In this document: piece by piece, positions 27,218 through 35,938 of the stretch
How positions within the stretch are numbered: the first letter of the stretch is position 1
How the letters are laid out: each line of letters starts with the position of its first letter
Assembly: GCA_964531095.1 (NCBI GenBank)
Contig: CAZHED010000024.1
Location: 20,809-84,808 of the forward strand
Source: Palsa-1150 sp964531095
GTDB lineage: Bacteria; Myxococcota_A; Polyangia; Polyangiales; Polyangiaceae
Direction of reading: 5' to 3'
Length of the DNA stretch: 64,000 bases
Notes under the pieces: model-generated
The model's database searches: none
What the model was told of the DNA's origin: nothing
Seen by the model: only the letters and a program-made list of their open reading frames with translations
Made by a program: the position numbers and the translations under genes

Positions 27218-27694
27218 ATGGCGACGCGCACCCACATCCCTTTGCGAACCGCACGGTCGGCCGCAGCCGGGTCCTGGATGGCACTCCTCGCTGCAACCAC
27301 GCTCGGCGATGCCGCGGATACGCTGCACGCGGAGGTCCGCGCCGTGGGACTCTCCGAGGACGCGGCTTACCGGCTGGTGGTGCAATCGTACGACGCCACC
27401 GACCGTCGGGTCCCTGGACGACACTCCCGTCCGGTAGGGAGCCTCCAGCGCGCTGTCACGGCGGCTCAGCTCCGCGAGGGCGTACACGTCGACCTTCTCG
27501 AATTACGTGAGAGCGCGCCGGCCTCGTACACCGACGGTGGTCCTCTGGTCGTAGCGTGGATCGAGGCGGGGGAGCCCAATCTCGAGTTCGACGGCCGAGC
27601 CGCGCGGCCCGCGCCGGGGAGTATGTACGGCGTTGTCAGGCGCGGCGCGAGGCAAGACAGCGTTCACATTAGCCTCAATCGCAAGCTGGCGTAG
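27218..27694 (+). CDS. Small hypothetical protein
   Basis: 158 residues from ATG 27218; the frame is open 28 codons further upstream but that part is Arg/Cys-rich and looks non-coding. The predicted protein has a weakly hydrophobic N-terminal third, and the central part (AVGLSEDAAYRLVVQSYDATDRRVPG) reads like a folded beta-rich domain, as does PLVVAWIEAGEPNLEFDG. No family is recognised. It stands alone between clpB and the convergent PilZ gene, with a poor ribosome site (GGAG about 12 bases upstream). Confidence 0.5.
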   Translation: MATRTHIPLRTARSAAAGSWMALLAATTLGDAADTLHAEVRAVGLSEDAAYRLVVQSYDATDRRVPGRHSRPVGSLQRAVTAAQLREGVHVDLLELRESAPASYTDGGPLVVAWIEAGEPNLEFDGRAARPAPGSMYGVVRRGARQDSVHISLNRKLA

Positions 27695-27787
27695 CCCAGC
27701 GGGGGCTCCTCGCAACACACTGGGCTCGATGGGAGCAGCGGTGTCGAGAAGGCGAGCGAAGGCCCCGAAGCGAGGGCTCGAGCAGAA

Positions 27788-29482
27788 CTAGCGCTCGGGG
27801 CTGTCATCCCGCATGCGGGTGGCATGCTTGGCGCTCTTGGCATTCTTGTCGTCGCGTTTGGCGACGGTCGCTTCGAGGGGACCAACGGGCGCCAAGGCGA
27901 TGACGAGCGTGTCGCCCCTGGCGCTCACTTGGTAGTTCGGGACTCCGTCTTTGAACGCCACGGTGAGCATGGCTCCCGTCGACGCATTGTTGACTTTGAT
28001 GGTGGCAATGCGCGCGTCGCGAGCAGCCAGAGGGGCGGCAGCCTCGAGGGACCGGCGACCAGGTACCTTCACCTCGAACCCGGTCGGCTGCTGCGCGCCT
28101 TCGATGGTCTCGATGGGGCCGTCCATCCGGAGACGAAGCATGTTGCCGTGGTGAACCGAGCCGTTGCCGAAGGGCGGAACCCTCGCCTGCTTCTTGTGCC
28201 CTGCGCCATGTGAGGAATCGCTGCCCTCGTCTGCGGCGGCCGTCGATCCCCCGGCTCCGGGTTTCTCCGTCGGTGCTGCGCTCGCCGGCGGCGCCGTGAC
28301 CGGCGGCGCCGCCTCGGGTGCCGCCTGCTGTCCTGACGACGGCGTAGTCGCGGATGCGACGGGCGTCGGCGTCGTGGTGACGGCAGTGTCCGCCGAGGCG
28401 GGAGGGCTGACGGTGGAGGTTACCGGCGTCGTGTCGTGGTGCGATTTTTTGATCGCCACGGCTCCGAGGACAGCGGCGATCATGACCGCGGTCGCCATGG
28501 CCGCTTTGCGCTTCGTGGTCGCGCGCTTGAGCTGGTTCTCCGGGGCGTCATTCGGGTGCTGGCTGCGTCGTGTCGTCCCGGACTTGCCATCGGGCGGCGC
28601 GATGGCGTCCCCCCTCACGACCCGACGCCCGCTCGCGTACAACCCGCCGCTGGGTGCGCGTGCCGTCGTTCTGCGCGGGACCGAGTCGTCCTCGCCGCGC
28701 CCGCGCTTGGTGAGGAGCGCGATGGTCAACTTGGCGTGACTCGCCCAACGCCGGATGGCGGGCACGACGCGAGCGGCTTGCGTCGCAAACGCCCCTTTCA
28801 TGCGGGCAGGCGCCTCGTCCCACGTCGCCGCGGCTTCGGTTGTCCCAGGTTCGTCCGGCCGCGTCTCATCGACTTGCCCATCGGCCGGCATGTCCGCATA
28901 GCGCAGCGTGACGACCAGCTGCGGAACATGCGAGGCGGGGTCGACGGCCACCTCCACGTGATCGATCCGTGCTGGCCGCTTGTTGCCGCTCTGCGCGTCC
29001 TCGAGCTCGAGCTGCTTGCCCACCTGCAAGAAGCCGAGGTCGCTTCCGACGGTCATCGCCGTCGGATCCGCGTCGCGGATCTTGGCCCGCATCGGCGAGG
29101 CGAGGCCCTCGATGTAGAGTCGCACTTTCGCGCCGCGCTGCGCGGGAGCGGCGGTCGCGCCGACCCCGCAGACGTGCTTGAGCGCCTCGACGGAATCGGC
29201 GTCGATGTCGGTGAAGCGAATGCCGAACTCGCCGCCCCTTTCGGCGGCCCTGCACCAAACGACCTCGCCCGACCCGACCACGCTCTCGTTCGGCGCCGGC
29301 TCGAACCGGCAGGTGATCTGCTGACCGAGCTCCGGCAGGTAGGCCGTGCGAAGCTGCATCCCTTCCTCGGAGACGTTGACGGCCTGCGCCTCGAACGAGG
29401 GACCCAGTGTTCCGCCCACCTCCACCAAGCCGTCGAATGAAATCCGCGCTGCGCCCGGCGCCCGGCGATCTTCGGTGCTCAT
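27788..29482 (-). CDS. PilZ-domain protein with transmembrane helix and C-terminal AMIN-like domain
   Basis: 564 residues from ATG 29482, which follows a strong GGAGGAAGAAGAG ribosome site. Residues about 12-105 form a PilZ domain with NVSEEG (the D/NxSxxG motif, 36-41) and GIRFTDID; the partner RxxxR arginines are not clearly present. A second PilZ-like beta domain spans about 117-196. A basic linker leads to one transmembrane helix (326-345), then a Pro/Ala/Thr/Ser linker of about 90 residues. The C-terminal segment 447-533 (RLRMDGPIE then IATIKVNNASTGAMLTVAF and GDTLVIALAPVG) resembles AMIN domains of periplasmic envelope proteins. PilZ would face the cytoplasm and AMIN the periplasm. Confidence 0.78.
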   Translation of the reverse strand: MSTEDRRAPGAARISFDGLVEVGGTLGPSFEAQAVNVSEEGMQLRTAYLPELGQQITCRFEPAPNESVVGSGEVVWCRAAERGGEFGIRFTDIDADSVEALKHVCGVGATAAPAQRGAKVRLYIEGLASPMRAKIRDADPTAMTVGSDLGFLQVGKQLELEDAQSGNKRPARIDHVEVAVDPASHVPQLVVTLRYADMPADGQVDETRPDEPGTTEAAATWDEAPARMKGAFATQAARVVPAIRRWASHAKLTIALLTKRGRGEDDSVPRRTTARAPSGGLYASGRRVVRGDAIAPPDGKSGTTRRSQHPNDAPENQLKRATTKRKAAMATAVMIAAVLGAVAIKKSHHDTTPVTSTVSPPASADTAVTTTPTPVASATTPSSGQQAAPEAAPPVTAPPASAAPTEKPGAGGSTAAADEGSDSSHGAGHKKQARVPPFGNGSVHHGNMLRLRMDGPIETIEGAQQPTGFEVKVPGRRSLEAAAPLAARDARIATIKVNNASTGAMLTVAFKDGVPNYQVSARGDTLVIALAPVGPLEATVAKRDDKNAKSAKHATRMRDDSPER

Positions 29483-29539
29483 CTCTTCTTCCTCCGTCGT
29501 CCATCGGCGATAGAGAATAGGGGCCGGGAGGGCCAACTT

Positions 29540-30256
29540 TTGAACACGCCCATCGCGACGCACCTCGTTCTCGACATCGAGACTGTCCCGGACCCCGAGC
29601 TGCCGCGCCAGGACGACAGCGACCGCGTTCCGCCGCCGCCGTACAACCAAATCGTCACCCTTGGCTGCCTGTTGCTCGAGGACTATGTGCCCAGGCGGCT
29701 CGGCGTCGTGGGGGAGGGCAAGAGCGAGGGGCAGATCCTGACCGACTTTGCCCAGTGGCTCGATGCAAAGAAGCCGACCGTGGTCACCTGGAACGGCCGC
29801 ACGTTCGACATGCCGGTCATCACCAGCCGCGCTCTCCGCCACGGCGTGCCGATGCCCTGGTGGTTTACCGACCGCAATACGCGGTACCGGTACTCGACCG
29901 AGGGCCACTTCGACCTGATGGATTTCCTCGCTGACTTCGGCGCCGCGAAGAATGCCCGGCTCGAAGTGTACGCAAAGCTTGTCGGCTTCCCCGGCAAAGT
30001 CGGCGTCGACGGCTCGCAGGTGTTGCCCCTCGTGCACGCCGGCAGGCTCGACGAGGTCAACGCCTACTGCTTGTGCGACGTCGTCCAGACGGCGGCCATC
30101 TTCCTTCGTGTGGGGCTCTTGCGCGGGAGCTACGATCGCGCGCGCTATTGCGAGCTCGCGCGGGGGCTGCTCGCCTTCATCGACGAAGAGCCGCGGCTTG
30201 CTCCCGTCGCGTCCGCGATCCATCGGGCGCGCTTTCTGCTCGAGGGACCGACGTAG
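29540..30256 (+). CDS. Predicted 3'-5' exonuclease, PolB-exonuclease-like
   Basis: 238 residues, a DEDDy-type nuclease fold of the family related to the proofreading domain of DNA polymerase II/B. Exo I is LVLDIETVPD, Exo II is TWNGRTFDMPV and Exo III is YCLCDVVQT (YxxxD). These supply the metal-binding Asp/Glu residues and the catalytic Tyr. Members act as free-standing exonucleases of unclear role, probably in repair. The start is a TTG at 29540 preceded by GGGAGGG; no ATG exists before Exo I. It is divergent from the PilZ gene, with 57 bases between them. Confidence 0.85.
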   Translation: MNTPIATHLVLDIETVPDPELPRQDDSDRVPPPPYNQIVTLGCLLLEDYVPRRLGVVGEGKSEGQILTDFAQWLDAKKPTVVTWNGRTFDMPVITSRALRHGVPMPWWFTDRNTRYRYSTEGHFDLMDFLADFGAAKNARLEVYAKLVGFPGKVGVDGSQVLPLVHAGRLDEVNAYCLCDVVQTAAIFLRVGLLRGSYDRARYCELARGLLAFIDEEPRLAPVASAIHRARFLLEGPT

Positions 30257-30277
30257 GCCAAGCCCGAGGCGCCGAGT

Positions 30278-31837
30278 TCACAAGGGGATGTTCGAGTGTT
30301 TCTTGGGGGGGTTGTCGTCGCGCTTGTCCTTGAGGAGCTCCAGGCTCCGGTGCAAGCGAGCACGCAACGAGCGCGGGTAAATGACTTCGTCGATGAATCC
30401 AAGCTCGGCCGCCTTGTACGGGCTGGCGAACTTTTCGCGATAGTCGGCGACGAACTCGGCGCGCGCTTTCTCCGGATCGGCCGCGCGCGCGATCTCATTG
30501 CGCCGCACGATGTTCACGGCGCCTTCCGGCCCCATGACAGCGATCTCCGCGGTCGGGAACGCAAGGTTGACGTCGGCGCGAATGTGCTTGCTCGCCATCA
30601 CGTCGTACGCGCCGCCGTATGCCTTGCGTAGGATGACCGTCACCTTCGGGACCGTTGCTTCGGCGAACGCGAAGAGCAGCTGCGCTCCGTGCTTGATGAT
30701 TCCTCCGTACTCCTGATCGGTCCCCGGGAGAAACCCCGGCACATCGACGAAGGTCACGAGCGGCACGTTGAAGCAGTCGCAGAAGCGGACGAAGCGCGCC
30801 GCCTTCATCGACGACTGCACGTCGAGCACCCCCGCCAACACGGCCGGCTGATTCGCGACGACCCCAATCGCGCGTCCCCCCACCCGTGCGAAACCGATGA
30901 CGATGTTCTGGGCGTAGGCCTCCGCCACCTCGAAGAGGTGGCGGTCGTCGACCGCTGCGTGAATGACGTCTTTCACGTCGTACGGTTTCGATGAATCGAG
31001 GGGGATCATCGTGTCGAGCTCGGGCACTTCGCGCGTCGGCGGGTCGCCGCTGGCGCGCACGGGCGGGTCTTCCTGGTTGTTCGACGGCAGAAACGACAAG
31101 AGCTCGCGCGCTTGCGCAATGCAGGTGCGATCGTCCGCCGCCGTCAGGTGGCAGACGCCGCTTTTGGTCGCGTGGGTTGTAGCGCCGCCCAAGTCCTCCT
31201 TCGTCACCTCCTCGTGGGTGACGGATTTGATGACGTCAGGCCCGGTGATGAACATGTAGCTCGTCCCCTCGACCATCAGTACGAAGTCGGTGATGGCGGG
31301 CGAGTACACGGCGCCGCCCGCGCAGGGTCCGAGGATGCAGCTGATCTGCGGTATGACGCCGCTCGCGAGAGTATTTCGGAGGAAGATGTCCGCGTAGCCA
31401 GCGAGCGATTCGACCCCCTCTTGTATGCGCGCGCCTCCCGAGTCGTTGAGACCCACGATCGGCGCGCCCACCTTCATGGCCAGGTCCATGACTCTGCAGA
31501 CCTTCTGGGCGTATGCGCCGCTGAGACTGCCGCCGAAGACCGTGAAGTCCTGGGCGTAGGCGAACACCGTGCGCCCATCGATGAGGCCGTGTCCGGTGAC
31601 GACGCCGTCGCCCAGTATCTTCTGGTGATCCATGCCGAAGTCGGTGGATCGGTGCGTTACGAATCGGCCGATCTCGACGAAGGTTCCCGGGTCCAGCAGC
31701 AAGTCGAGGCGCTCGCGCGCTGTGAGCTTGCCAGCTTCGTGTTGCTTGCGGATGCGCTCCGGGCCCCCGCCCACCAGGGCCCGTGCATTCATTTCGTCGA
31801 GGCGCTCGATCGGGGAGGACACTGGTTTGGACGGCAT
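30278..31837 (-). CDS. pccB: Acyl-CoA carboxylase carboxyltransferase (propionyl-CoA carboxylase beta-type)
   Basis: 519 residues, the standard length for PccB/AccD5-type carboxyltransferase subunits. They move a carboxyl group from biotin to propionyl-, acetyl- or methylcrotonyl-CoA. Landmarks: KLTARERLDLLLDPGTFVE, FGGSLSGAYAQKV, NDSGGARIQEGVESLAGY, the oxyanion loop GPCAGGAVYSPA, PGFLPGTDQEYGGII and RKAYGGAYDVM. The family cannot be split safely by substrate from these motifs, though propionyl-CoA is likeliest. No biotin carboxylase or carrier gene is adjacent. It would link to B12 if a methylmalonyl-CoA mutase is encoded elsewhere. Confidence 0.9.
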   Translation of the reverse strand: MPSKPVSSPIERLDEMNARALVGGGPERIRKQHEAGKLTARERLDLLLDPGTFVEIGRFVTHRSTDFGMDHQKILGDGVVTGHGLIDGRTVFAYAQDFTVFGGSLSGAYAQKVCRVMDLAMKVGAPIVGLNDSGGARIQEGVESLAGYADIFLRNTLASGVIPQISCILGPCAGGAVYSPAITDFVLMVEGTSYMFITGPDVIKSVTHEEVTKEDLGGATTHATKSGVCHLTAADDRTCIAQARELLSFLPSNNQEDPPVRASGDPPTREVPELDTMIPLDSSKPYDVKDVIHAAVDDRHLFEVAEAYAQNIVIGFARVGGRAIGVVANQPAVLAGVLDVQSSMKAARFVRFCDCFNVPLVTFVDVPGFLPGTDQEYGGIIKHGAQLLFAFAEATVPKVTVILRKAYGGAYDVMASKHIRADVNLAFPTAEIAVMGPEGAVNIVRRNEIARAADPEKARAEFVADYREKFASPYKAAELGFIDEVIYPRSLRARLHRSLELLKDKRDDNPPKKHSNIPL

Positions 31838-31914
31838 CGGTGACGAGTCTAGTGCCGTCCGCGAGAAGTTCTTCCACCCGTTCCGGCTGCGCGCCAGTCC
31901 GCTGCGCTGGACGG

Positions 31915-31951
31915 CAGGTCGCCGACGTTGCATCAGGTCGCCGACGTTGCA
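31915..31951 (+). repeat. Two tandem 18-bp repeats, operator-like
   Basis: CAGGTCGCCGACGTTGCA occurs twice, at 31915-31932 and 31934-31951, one base apart (19-bp period). It lies between the divergent pccB and Cys-rich lipoprotein genes, 78 bases upstream of the pccB start and 160 upstream of the other. Exact tandem copies in a shared promoter region suggest a regulator-binding site, but none is identified. Confidence 0.55.
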
Positions 31952-32110
31952 CCAGTACGAGAACAAGGCAAGTACGCCGTTTGGATGACATCCGGCTTGG
32001 GGTTCTGCGAGCCAATGTTTGCGCAAGGGAACCGCAGCCCTTGACCCACGCGCTGCCGCGTACCAGAACGCCGCCCAGTGCGTCGCGCGGAAAGACGTCG
32101 GGAGGAAGCG

Positions 32111-34618
32111 TTGAAGTGTCGTCGTCTTTCTTTCTATGCAGTCCTTTGGCTGACGCTGACGGGCACGGGCTGCGCTCCGATCTTGGGAGACTTCACGGTC
32201 GGAGCGGAGTTGGACGGGGCCATCGACGATGCGACCCTGCTTCCCGAGGCGGGCGCCGGCAGCGCGCTCGACGGCCGATCGTCGCCGGATGCGCTCGGAG
32301 CCGCGGATGGGAGCCTGCGCGGCGACGCGGGGCCGGTCGATGCCAGCGCACCCGGGGTACTTGACGGCGGCGACGACGGAAGCGCCATCGGCAGCTGTGT
32401 GCCCGGGGGAACGTGCGCGCCCGGAGATTGTCAGTACGGGACTTGGGTTTGCGTCGACGGAGGTCGCGCGTGCCAGGCAACCACCGACGTCGATGCGGGA
32501 ACCCCATGCGGTGCGGGGGGCGACGCCGGTGCTTCCGTATGCAAGGGCGGGCAGTGCGTCGCGTGCAGCGCCGGCGGCGACTGCTCGGACCCGAGCGTGA
32601 AGTGCGTCAAGAAGACATACGACTGCGCTTCGGGGGCTGCCGTCTGCACGGTGAGCGGCAATGCTCCCGACGGAACGACGTGCGGCCCAAGCTCGGCGAT
32701 GTACTGCAACGCCGGGACCTGCGGGGCCTGTCAGGTCGGCACGTCGTGCCAGCCCGCGGTCAACGCGTGCCACGCCGGCAAGGTCACCGCCTGCGTCGGG
32801 GGCGTCGCCACGTGCACCGACCAGGGCGTGGCCGCCGCTCCCGGGACGCCGTGTGCGACCCAAGGCGGGGCGAGCGGCGTGTGCGACGCCAACGCTTCTT
32901 GCACGGCCTGCACCGGGGGAGCGCAGTGCAACCCGAACAACAACGCCTGCCAGGTCGGGGTGCAGTCTTGCTCGGCGGGTCCCCAGTGCATGAATCCTGT
33001 TCCCGTCCACGAGGGACAGACGTGCGGCGCGGGCCTGGTATGCCACAACGGCACGTGCGCCGCGTGCAACGCGGCCACGTGCTCGGCCGGGTGTTGCGAC
33101 CTCCACGGCTGCGTCACCACCGGCCAGACGGTCACCGAATGCGGAAGCGGAACCGGCGGCGCCGCGTGCACGTCGTGCGGCGGCCCGAGCGCGGGCACCG
33201 GAAGCCCGCTCTGCGGTGGCAACGCGTGCACACTCGCGTGCTCAGGTGCAACGCCCAACGCCTGCAACGGGTCATGCGTCAATTTCAAGAGCGACGACAA
33301 CAACTGCGGCAGCTGCGGGCACGCCTGCGGACCGGGATCCCATTGCAACGGAAGCGGGACGTGCAGCTGTGTGGCCGCGACGACGTGCAAGTCGCTCGGA
33401 GACAACTGCGGCTCGTTCGTCGACGAGTGCAAGGTCACCCAGCCGTGCGGCACCTGCACGCTTCCTGACGTGTGCGCGACGGGCGCAAACGGCGCTGGAA
33501 CATGCGCATGCAAGGCGACCGACAGCTGCGCGTCGCACGGTTTCGCGTGCGGTGCTTTCAAAGACAGCTGCGGCAACACCCCGAACTGCGGAAACTGCGT
33601 GGCGCCGCAGATCTGCAGCGGTGCGAATGGCGCGGGCGGTACGTGCACCTGCACGCCGAAGACGACCTGTGCCTCGCTCCACGCGACGTGCGGGTCGTTC
33701 GTGGATGATTGCGGCAATCCACAGAGCTGCGGGACGTGCCCGTCCGGTTCGGGCACGTGCAGCGGCTCCCCGGGAACCTGCGGCGGTTGCAACAAGTCGG
33801 TGTGCGGCACGAGCAACTGCGGATCGGCCTCCGAGGGCACGAATTGCCCCACGGCGAATTGCGGGACGTGCGCGGCGGGCTTGACCTGCTCCAGCAGCAC
33901 GGGCCCCGGCGCGTGCATGTGCCCCTCCGGGACGACCAATTGCGGCGGCGTCTGCGCGAGCACCGCGAGCGACACGAACAACTGCGGCGTCTGCGGCAAC
34001 CACTGCGGGTCGGGTCTTCGATGTTTGAACGGCGCGTGCACGTGCGACGTCACGTCGTGTCCGAACGGCTGCTGCGGCGGCGGTAGCTGCGGGACCAAAC
34101 CGCTCTGGTATCCGGACAACGACGGGGACGGCTACGGCGACAAGAGCGCGAGCGGCGTCGCGTCGTGCGCGAAGCCGGCACCGATTCCGAGTCAGGTCAA
34201 TGCCTGGGTGACGGACAACACGGATTGCTGCGACCAAGACCCGGTGACCAACCCGGGCTACTTCGCGGCCAACATGGCCAATCCCTGGCGGATCCTCCCG
34301 AACGGATGCGGTAATTTTCTTTACAATTGCGAGCCCAGCGGCGTGCCGGTGATGCAATTCAGCGCGACGCAATGCTCGACGGCGTGGCACAACTGCGGGA
34401 ACGTCGGGAGCGCCGCTGCGGGGCTTTCGGTGAGTTGCGCGGCGAGCGGATGTTCGGCCGTGTGCTCCACCTCAGGGACGCAGTGCTCGGAGTACGCTCT
34501 TCCGACTTCGTGCGGAGCATCGGGCCTGCAAAATTTCTACAATTGCCAGACGGTCGGCTCTGACCAATGTGTGGCCAGTGTTGGCATGACCCAATCAGGC
34601 CCCGAAGGCTGCTACTAA
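32111..34618 (+). CDS. Very cysteine-rich surface lipoprotein
   Basis: 835 residues. The start is TTG 32111, directly behind GGGAGGAAGCG; the signal ends in the lipobox-like TGTGC (about Cys21). A low-complexity Asp/Ala/Gly linker follows to about residue 95. Then come about 110 cysteines in short loops such as CGTC and CNAGTC. Three degenerate repeats of about 43 residues stand out: TCKSLGDNCGSFVDECK, SCASHGFACGAFKDSC and TCASLHATCGSFVDDC. A Ca-binding-like DNDGDGYGD followed by a TDCCDQDP segment lies near residue 680, as in thrombospondin-3 or MopE-like proteins. The layout implies a rigid disulfide- or metal-rich extracellular stalk. Function is unknown. Confidence 0.8.
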   Translation: MKCRRLSFYAVLWLTLTGTGCAPILGDFTVGAELDGAIDDATLLPEAGAGSALDGRSSPDALGAADGSLRGDAGPVDASAPGVLDGGDDGSAIGSCVPGGTCAPGDCQYGTWVCVDGGRACQATTDVDAGTPCGAGGDAGASVCKGGQCVACSAGGDCSDPSVKCVKKTYDCASGAAVCTVSGNAPDGTTCGPSSAMYCNAGTCGACQVGTSCQPAVNACHAGKVTACVGGVATCTDQGVAAAPGTPCATQGGASGVCDANASCTACTGGAQCNPNNNACQVGVQSCSAGPQCMNPVPVHEGQTCGAGLVCHNGTCAACNAATCSAGCCDLHGCVTTGQTVTECGSGTGGAACTSCGGPSAGTGSPLCGGNACTLACSGATPNACNGSCVNFKSDDNNCGSCGHACGPGSHCNGSGTCSCVAATTCKSLGDNCGSFVDECKVTQPCGTCTLPDVCATGANGAGTCACKATDSCASHGFACGAFKDSCGNTPNCGNCVAPQICSGANGAGGTCTCTPKTTCASLHATCGSFVDDCGNPQSCGTCPSGSGTCSGSPGTCGGCNKSVCGTSNCGSASEGTNCPTANCGTCAAGLTCSSSTGPGACMCPSGTTNCGGVCASTASDTNNCGVCGNHCGSGLRCLNGACTCDVTSCPNGCCGGGSCGTKPLWYPDNDGDGYGDKSASGVASCAKPAPIPSQVNAWVTDNTDCCDQDPVTNPGYFAANMANPWRILPNGCGNFLYNCEPSGVPVMQFSATQCSTAWHNCGNVGSAAAGLSVSCAASGCSAVCSTSGTQCSEYALPTSCGASGLQNFYNCQTVGSDQCVASVGMTQSGPEGCY

Positions 34619-34645
34619 CCTACCCGGCCCTGCCGCTGTACGGCC

Positions 34646-35938
34646 CTAAGGCTCCCCACCGTTTCGGGTGGGGGGCTCTACGGGGGGAGCGTCCGCGCTC
34701 CCCCCGGGTGCGAGTCGTAAAGACGCTTCAGCCGGAGCGGAGCCCCGAAGTGCGTGCAACAAAGGAACGCCGGAGGGACGGAGTGGAGGCCGCGCGAAAC
34801 GCTGCTGCACGACACCAGGCTGCTCCTCGGAAACATCCAAGTAGTCGACCTCCTCCCCACGGAAGGTACGCAGGGTCGTTCTCCCGGGGGCGCGAGCCAC
34901 GACGTAGTCCGGCCCCAGTGGCACTTTGCCCCGGCCGCCGGGTGTGTCGCAGATGAGCTTTGGCAGGGCGATACCCGATAGCCGGCCCTGGAGGCGCTCC
35001 ATGATCTCGACACCGCGCGCGAGCGGCGTGCGCAAATGGGCGCTGCCGCGCACGGGGTCGGCCTGCAGCAGGTAATACGGCCGGACCCGGGCGCGGACCA
35101 GTCCTCGAAAGAGCCTCTCGAGAACGTCGGCGTCGTCGTTGATGCCGGCGAGGAGCACGGATTGATTCATCACGGGGAAGCCCGCGTCGGCCAGTCGAAT
35201 GCACGCGGCCGTGGATTCAGGCGTGACCTCCTTCGGGTGATTGAAGTGCGTCATGACCCAAAGCGGATGGTGTGGGCGCAGGGCGCGCACGAGCTCTCGG
35301 GTGATGCGCATGGGCAAGGTCACGGGTACGCGTGTCGCGAGTCGAATCGTATCGATGCTGTCTATCGCGCGGAGCGTCGCCACGAGCTGGACGATGCGGT
35401 CGGTGTTCATCGCGAGCGGATCTCCGCCACTGACGATGACGTCGCGCACTTCGGGATGCGCGCGGAGCCACTGCAGCGCCGGCCCGAGCGCTTCCAGGGA
35501 GACCGACCCCTCCCCCCCGCCCACCATCCGCGAGCGGGTACAAAAGCGGCAGTACACTGCGCAGCGGTCGGTGGCGAGGAGCAAGGCGCGATCCGGGTAT
35601 CGCTGCACGAGGTGGGGTGCGACCTCGTGGGCGAGCTCTCCCAGCGGGTCGACCAGATCGCCCGGCACTTCCACGGATTCCCTGGCGTCCGGGACGCACT
35701 GGCGACGAATCGGGCATTCGGGGTCGCGAGGGTCGACCAGCGAGAGGTAGTAGGGCGTGATGCGCAGGGGCAGCCCCTGTGCCTGCGCGCGGCGCGCGCC
35801 CTCGAGCTCTCGGTCGGTGAGCGCGAGCGCTCCCGCGAGATCGTCTGCCGAGCCGACCGCGTGACGAAGTTGCCAGCGCCAGTCGCGCCAATCGGCCGTG
35901 CGACGCGCGCGCGGTGACTCTCGGGCGAGGTCCGCCAT
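34646..35938 (-). CDS. kamA: KamA-family radical SAM L-lysine 2,3-aminomutase
   Basis: 430 residues. The radical SAM cluster is Cys126-x3-Cys130-x2-Cys133 (DRCAVYCRFCTRSR). Further family blocks are VSGGDPLAMN, HFNHPKEVTP, NQSVLLAGIND, RPYYLLQADPVRG and DTPGGRGKVPLGPDY with the PLP lysine. The family includes true lysine 2,3-aminomutases (beta-lysine synthesis) and EpmB, which acts in EF-P modification; no epmA or efp is near, so the branch is undecided. The last ~35 residues after YLDVSEEQ are atypical and lie within a DNA repeat also found at 37032. The start overlaps the ppiC stop (TGATG). It converges with the Cys-rich lipoprotein gene. Confidence 0.88.
   Translation of the reverse strand: MADLARESPRARRTADWRDWRWQLRHAVGSADDLAGALALTDRELEGARRAQAQGLPLRITPYYLSLVDPRDPECPIRRQCVPDARESVEVPGDLVDPLGELAHEVAPHLVQRYPDRALLLATDRCAVYCRFCTRSRMVGGGEGSVSLEALGPALQWLRAHPEVRDVIVSGGDPLAMNTDRIVQLVATLRAIDSIDTIRLATRVPVTLPMRITRELVRALRPHHPLWVMTHFNHPKEVTPESTAACIRLADAGFPVMNQSVLLAGINDDADVLERLFRGLVRARVRPYYLLQADPVRGSAHLRTPLARGVEIMERLQGRLSGIALPKLICDTPGGRGKVPLGPDYVVARAPGRTTLRTFRGEEVDYLDVSEEQPGVVQQRFARPPLRPSGVPLLHALRGSAPAEASLRLAPGGSADAPPVEPPTRNGGEP
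34651..34676 (+). terminator. Hairpin downstream of the Cys-rich lipoprotein gene
   Basis: GCTCCCCACC pairs with GGTGGGGGGC around the loop GTTTCG, giving 10 pairs including one wobble. It sits 33 bases after the lipoprotein stop and inside the last codons of the convergent kamA. No T-run follows, so it may instead be a bidirectional or Rho-assisted stop. Confidence 0.45.
34681..34795 (+). repeat. Palindrome-headed repeat, copy A (in kamA 3' end)
   Basis: The element begins with a perfect 11-bp inverted repeat around TCCG (34681-34706). Blocks shared in order with copy B at 37032 follow: GCGCTCCCCCCGGGT, TCAGCCGGAGCGGAGCCC, TGCAACAAAGG and ACGCCGGAGGG. By eye about 80 percent of positions agree. 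Both copies have the same orientation. Confidence 0.8.

Noticed and set aside
32731..34390. Long open frames of 462 and 372 codons antisense to the Cys-rich lipoprotein gene
   Set aside because: They are Pro/His/Gln- or Ala/Arg-rich mirror images of the TGC-rich coding strand, without domains or ribosome sites.
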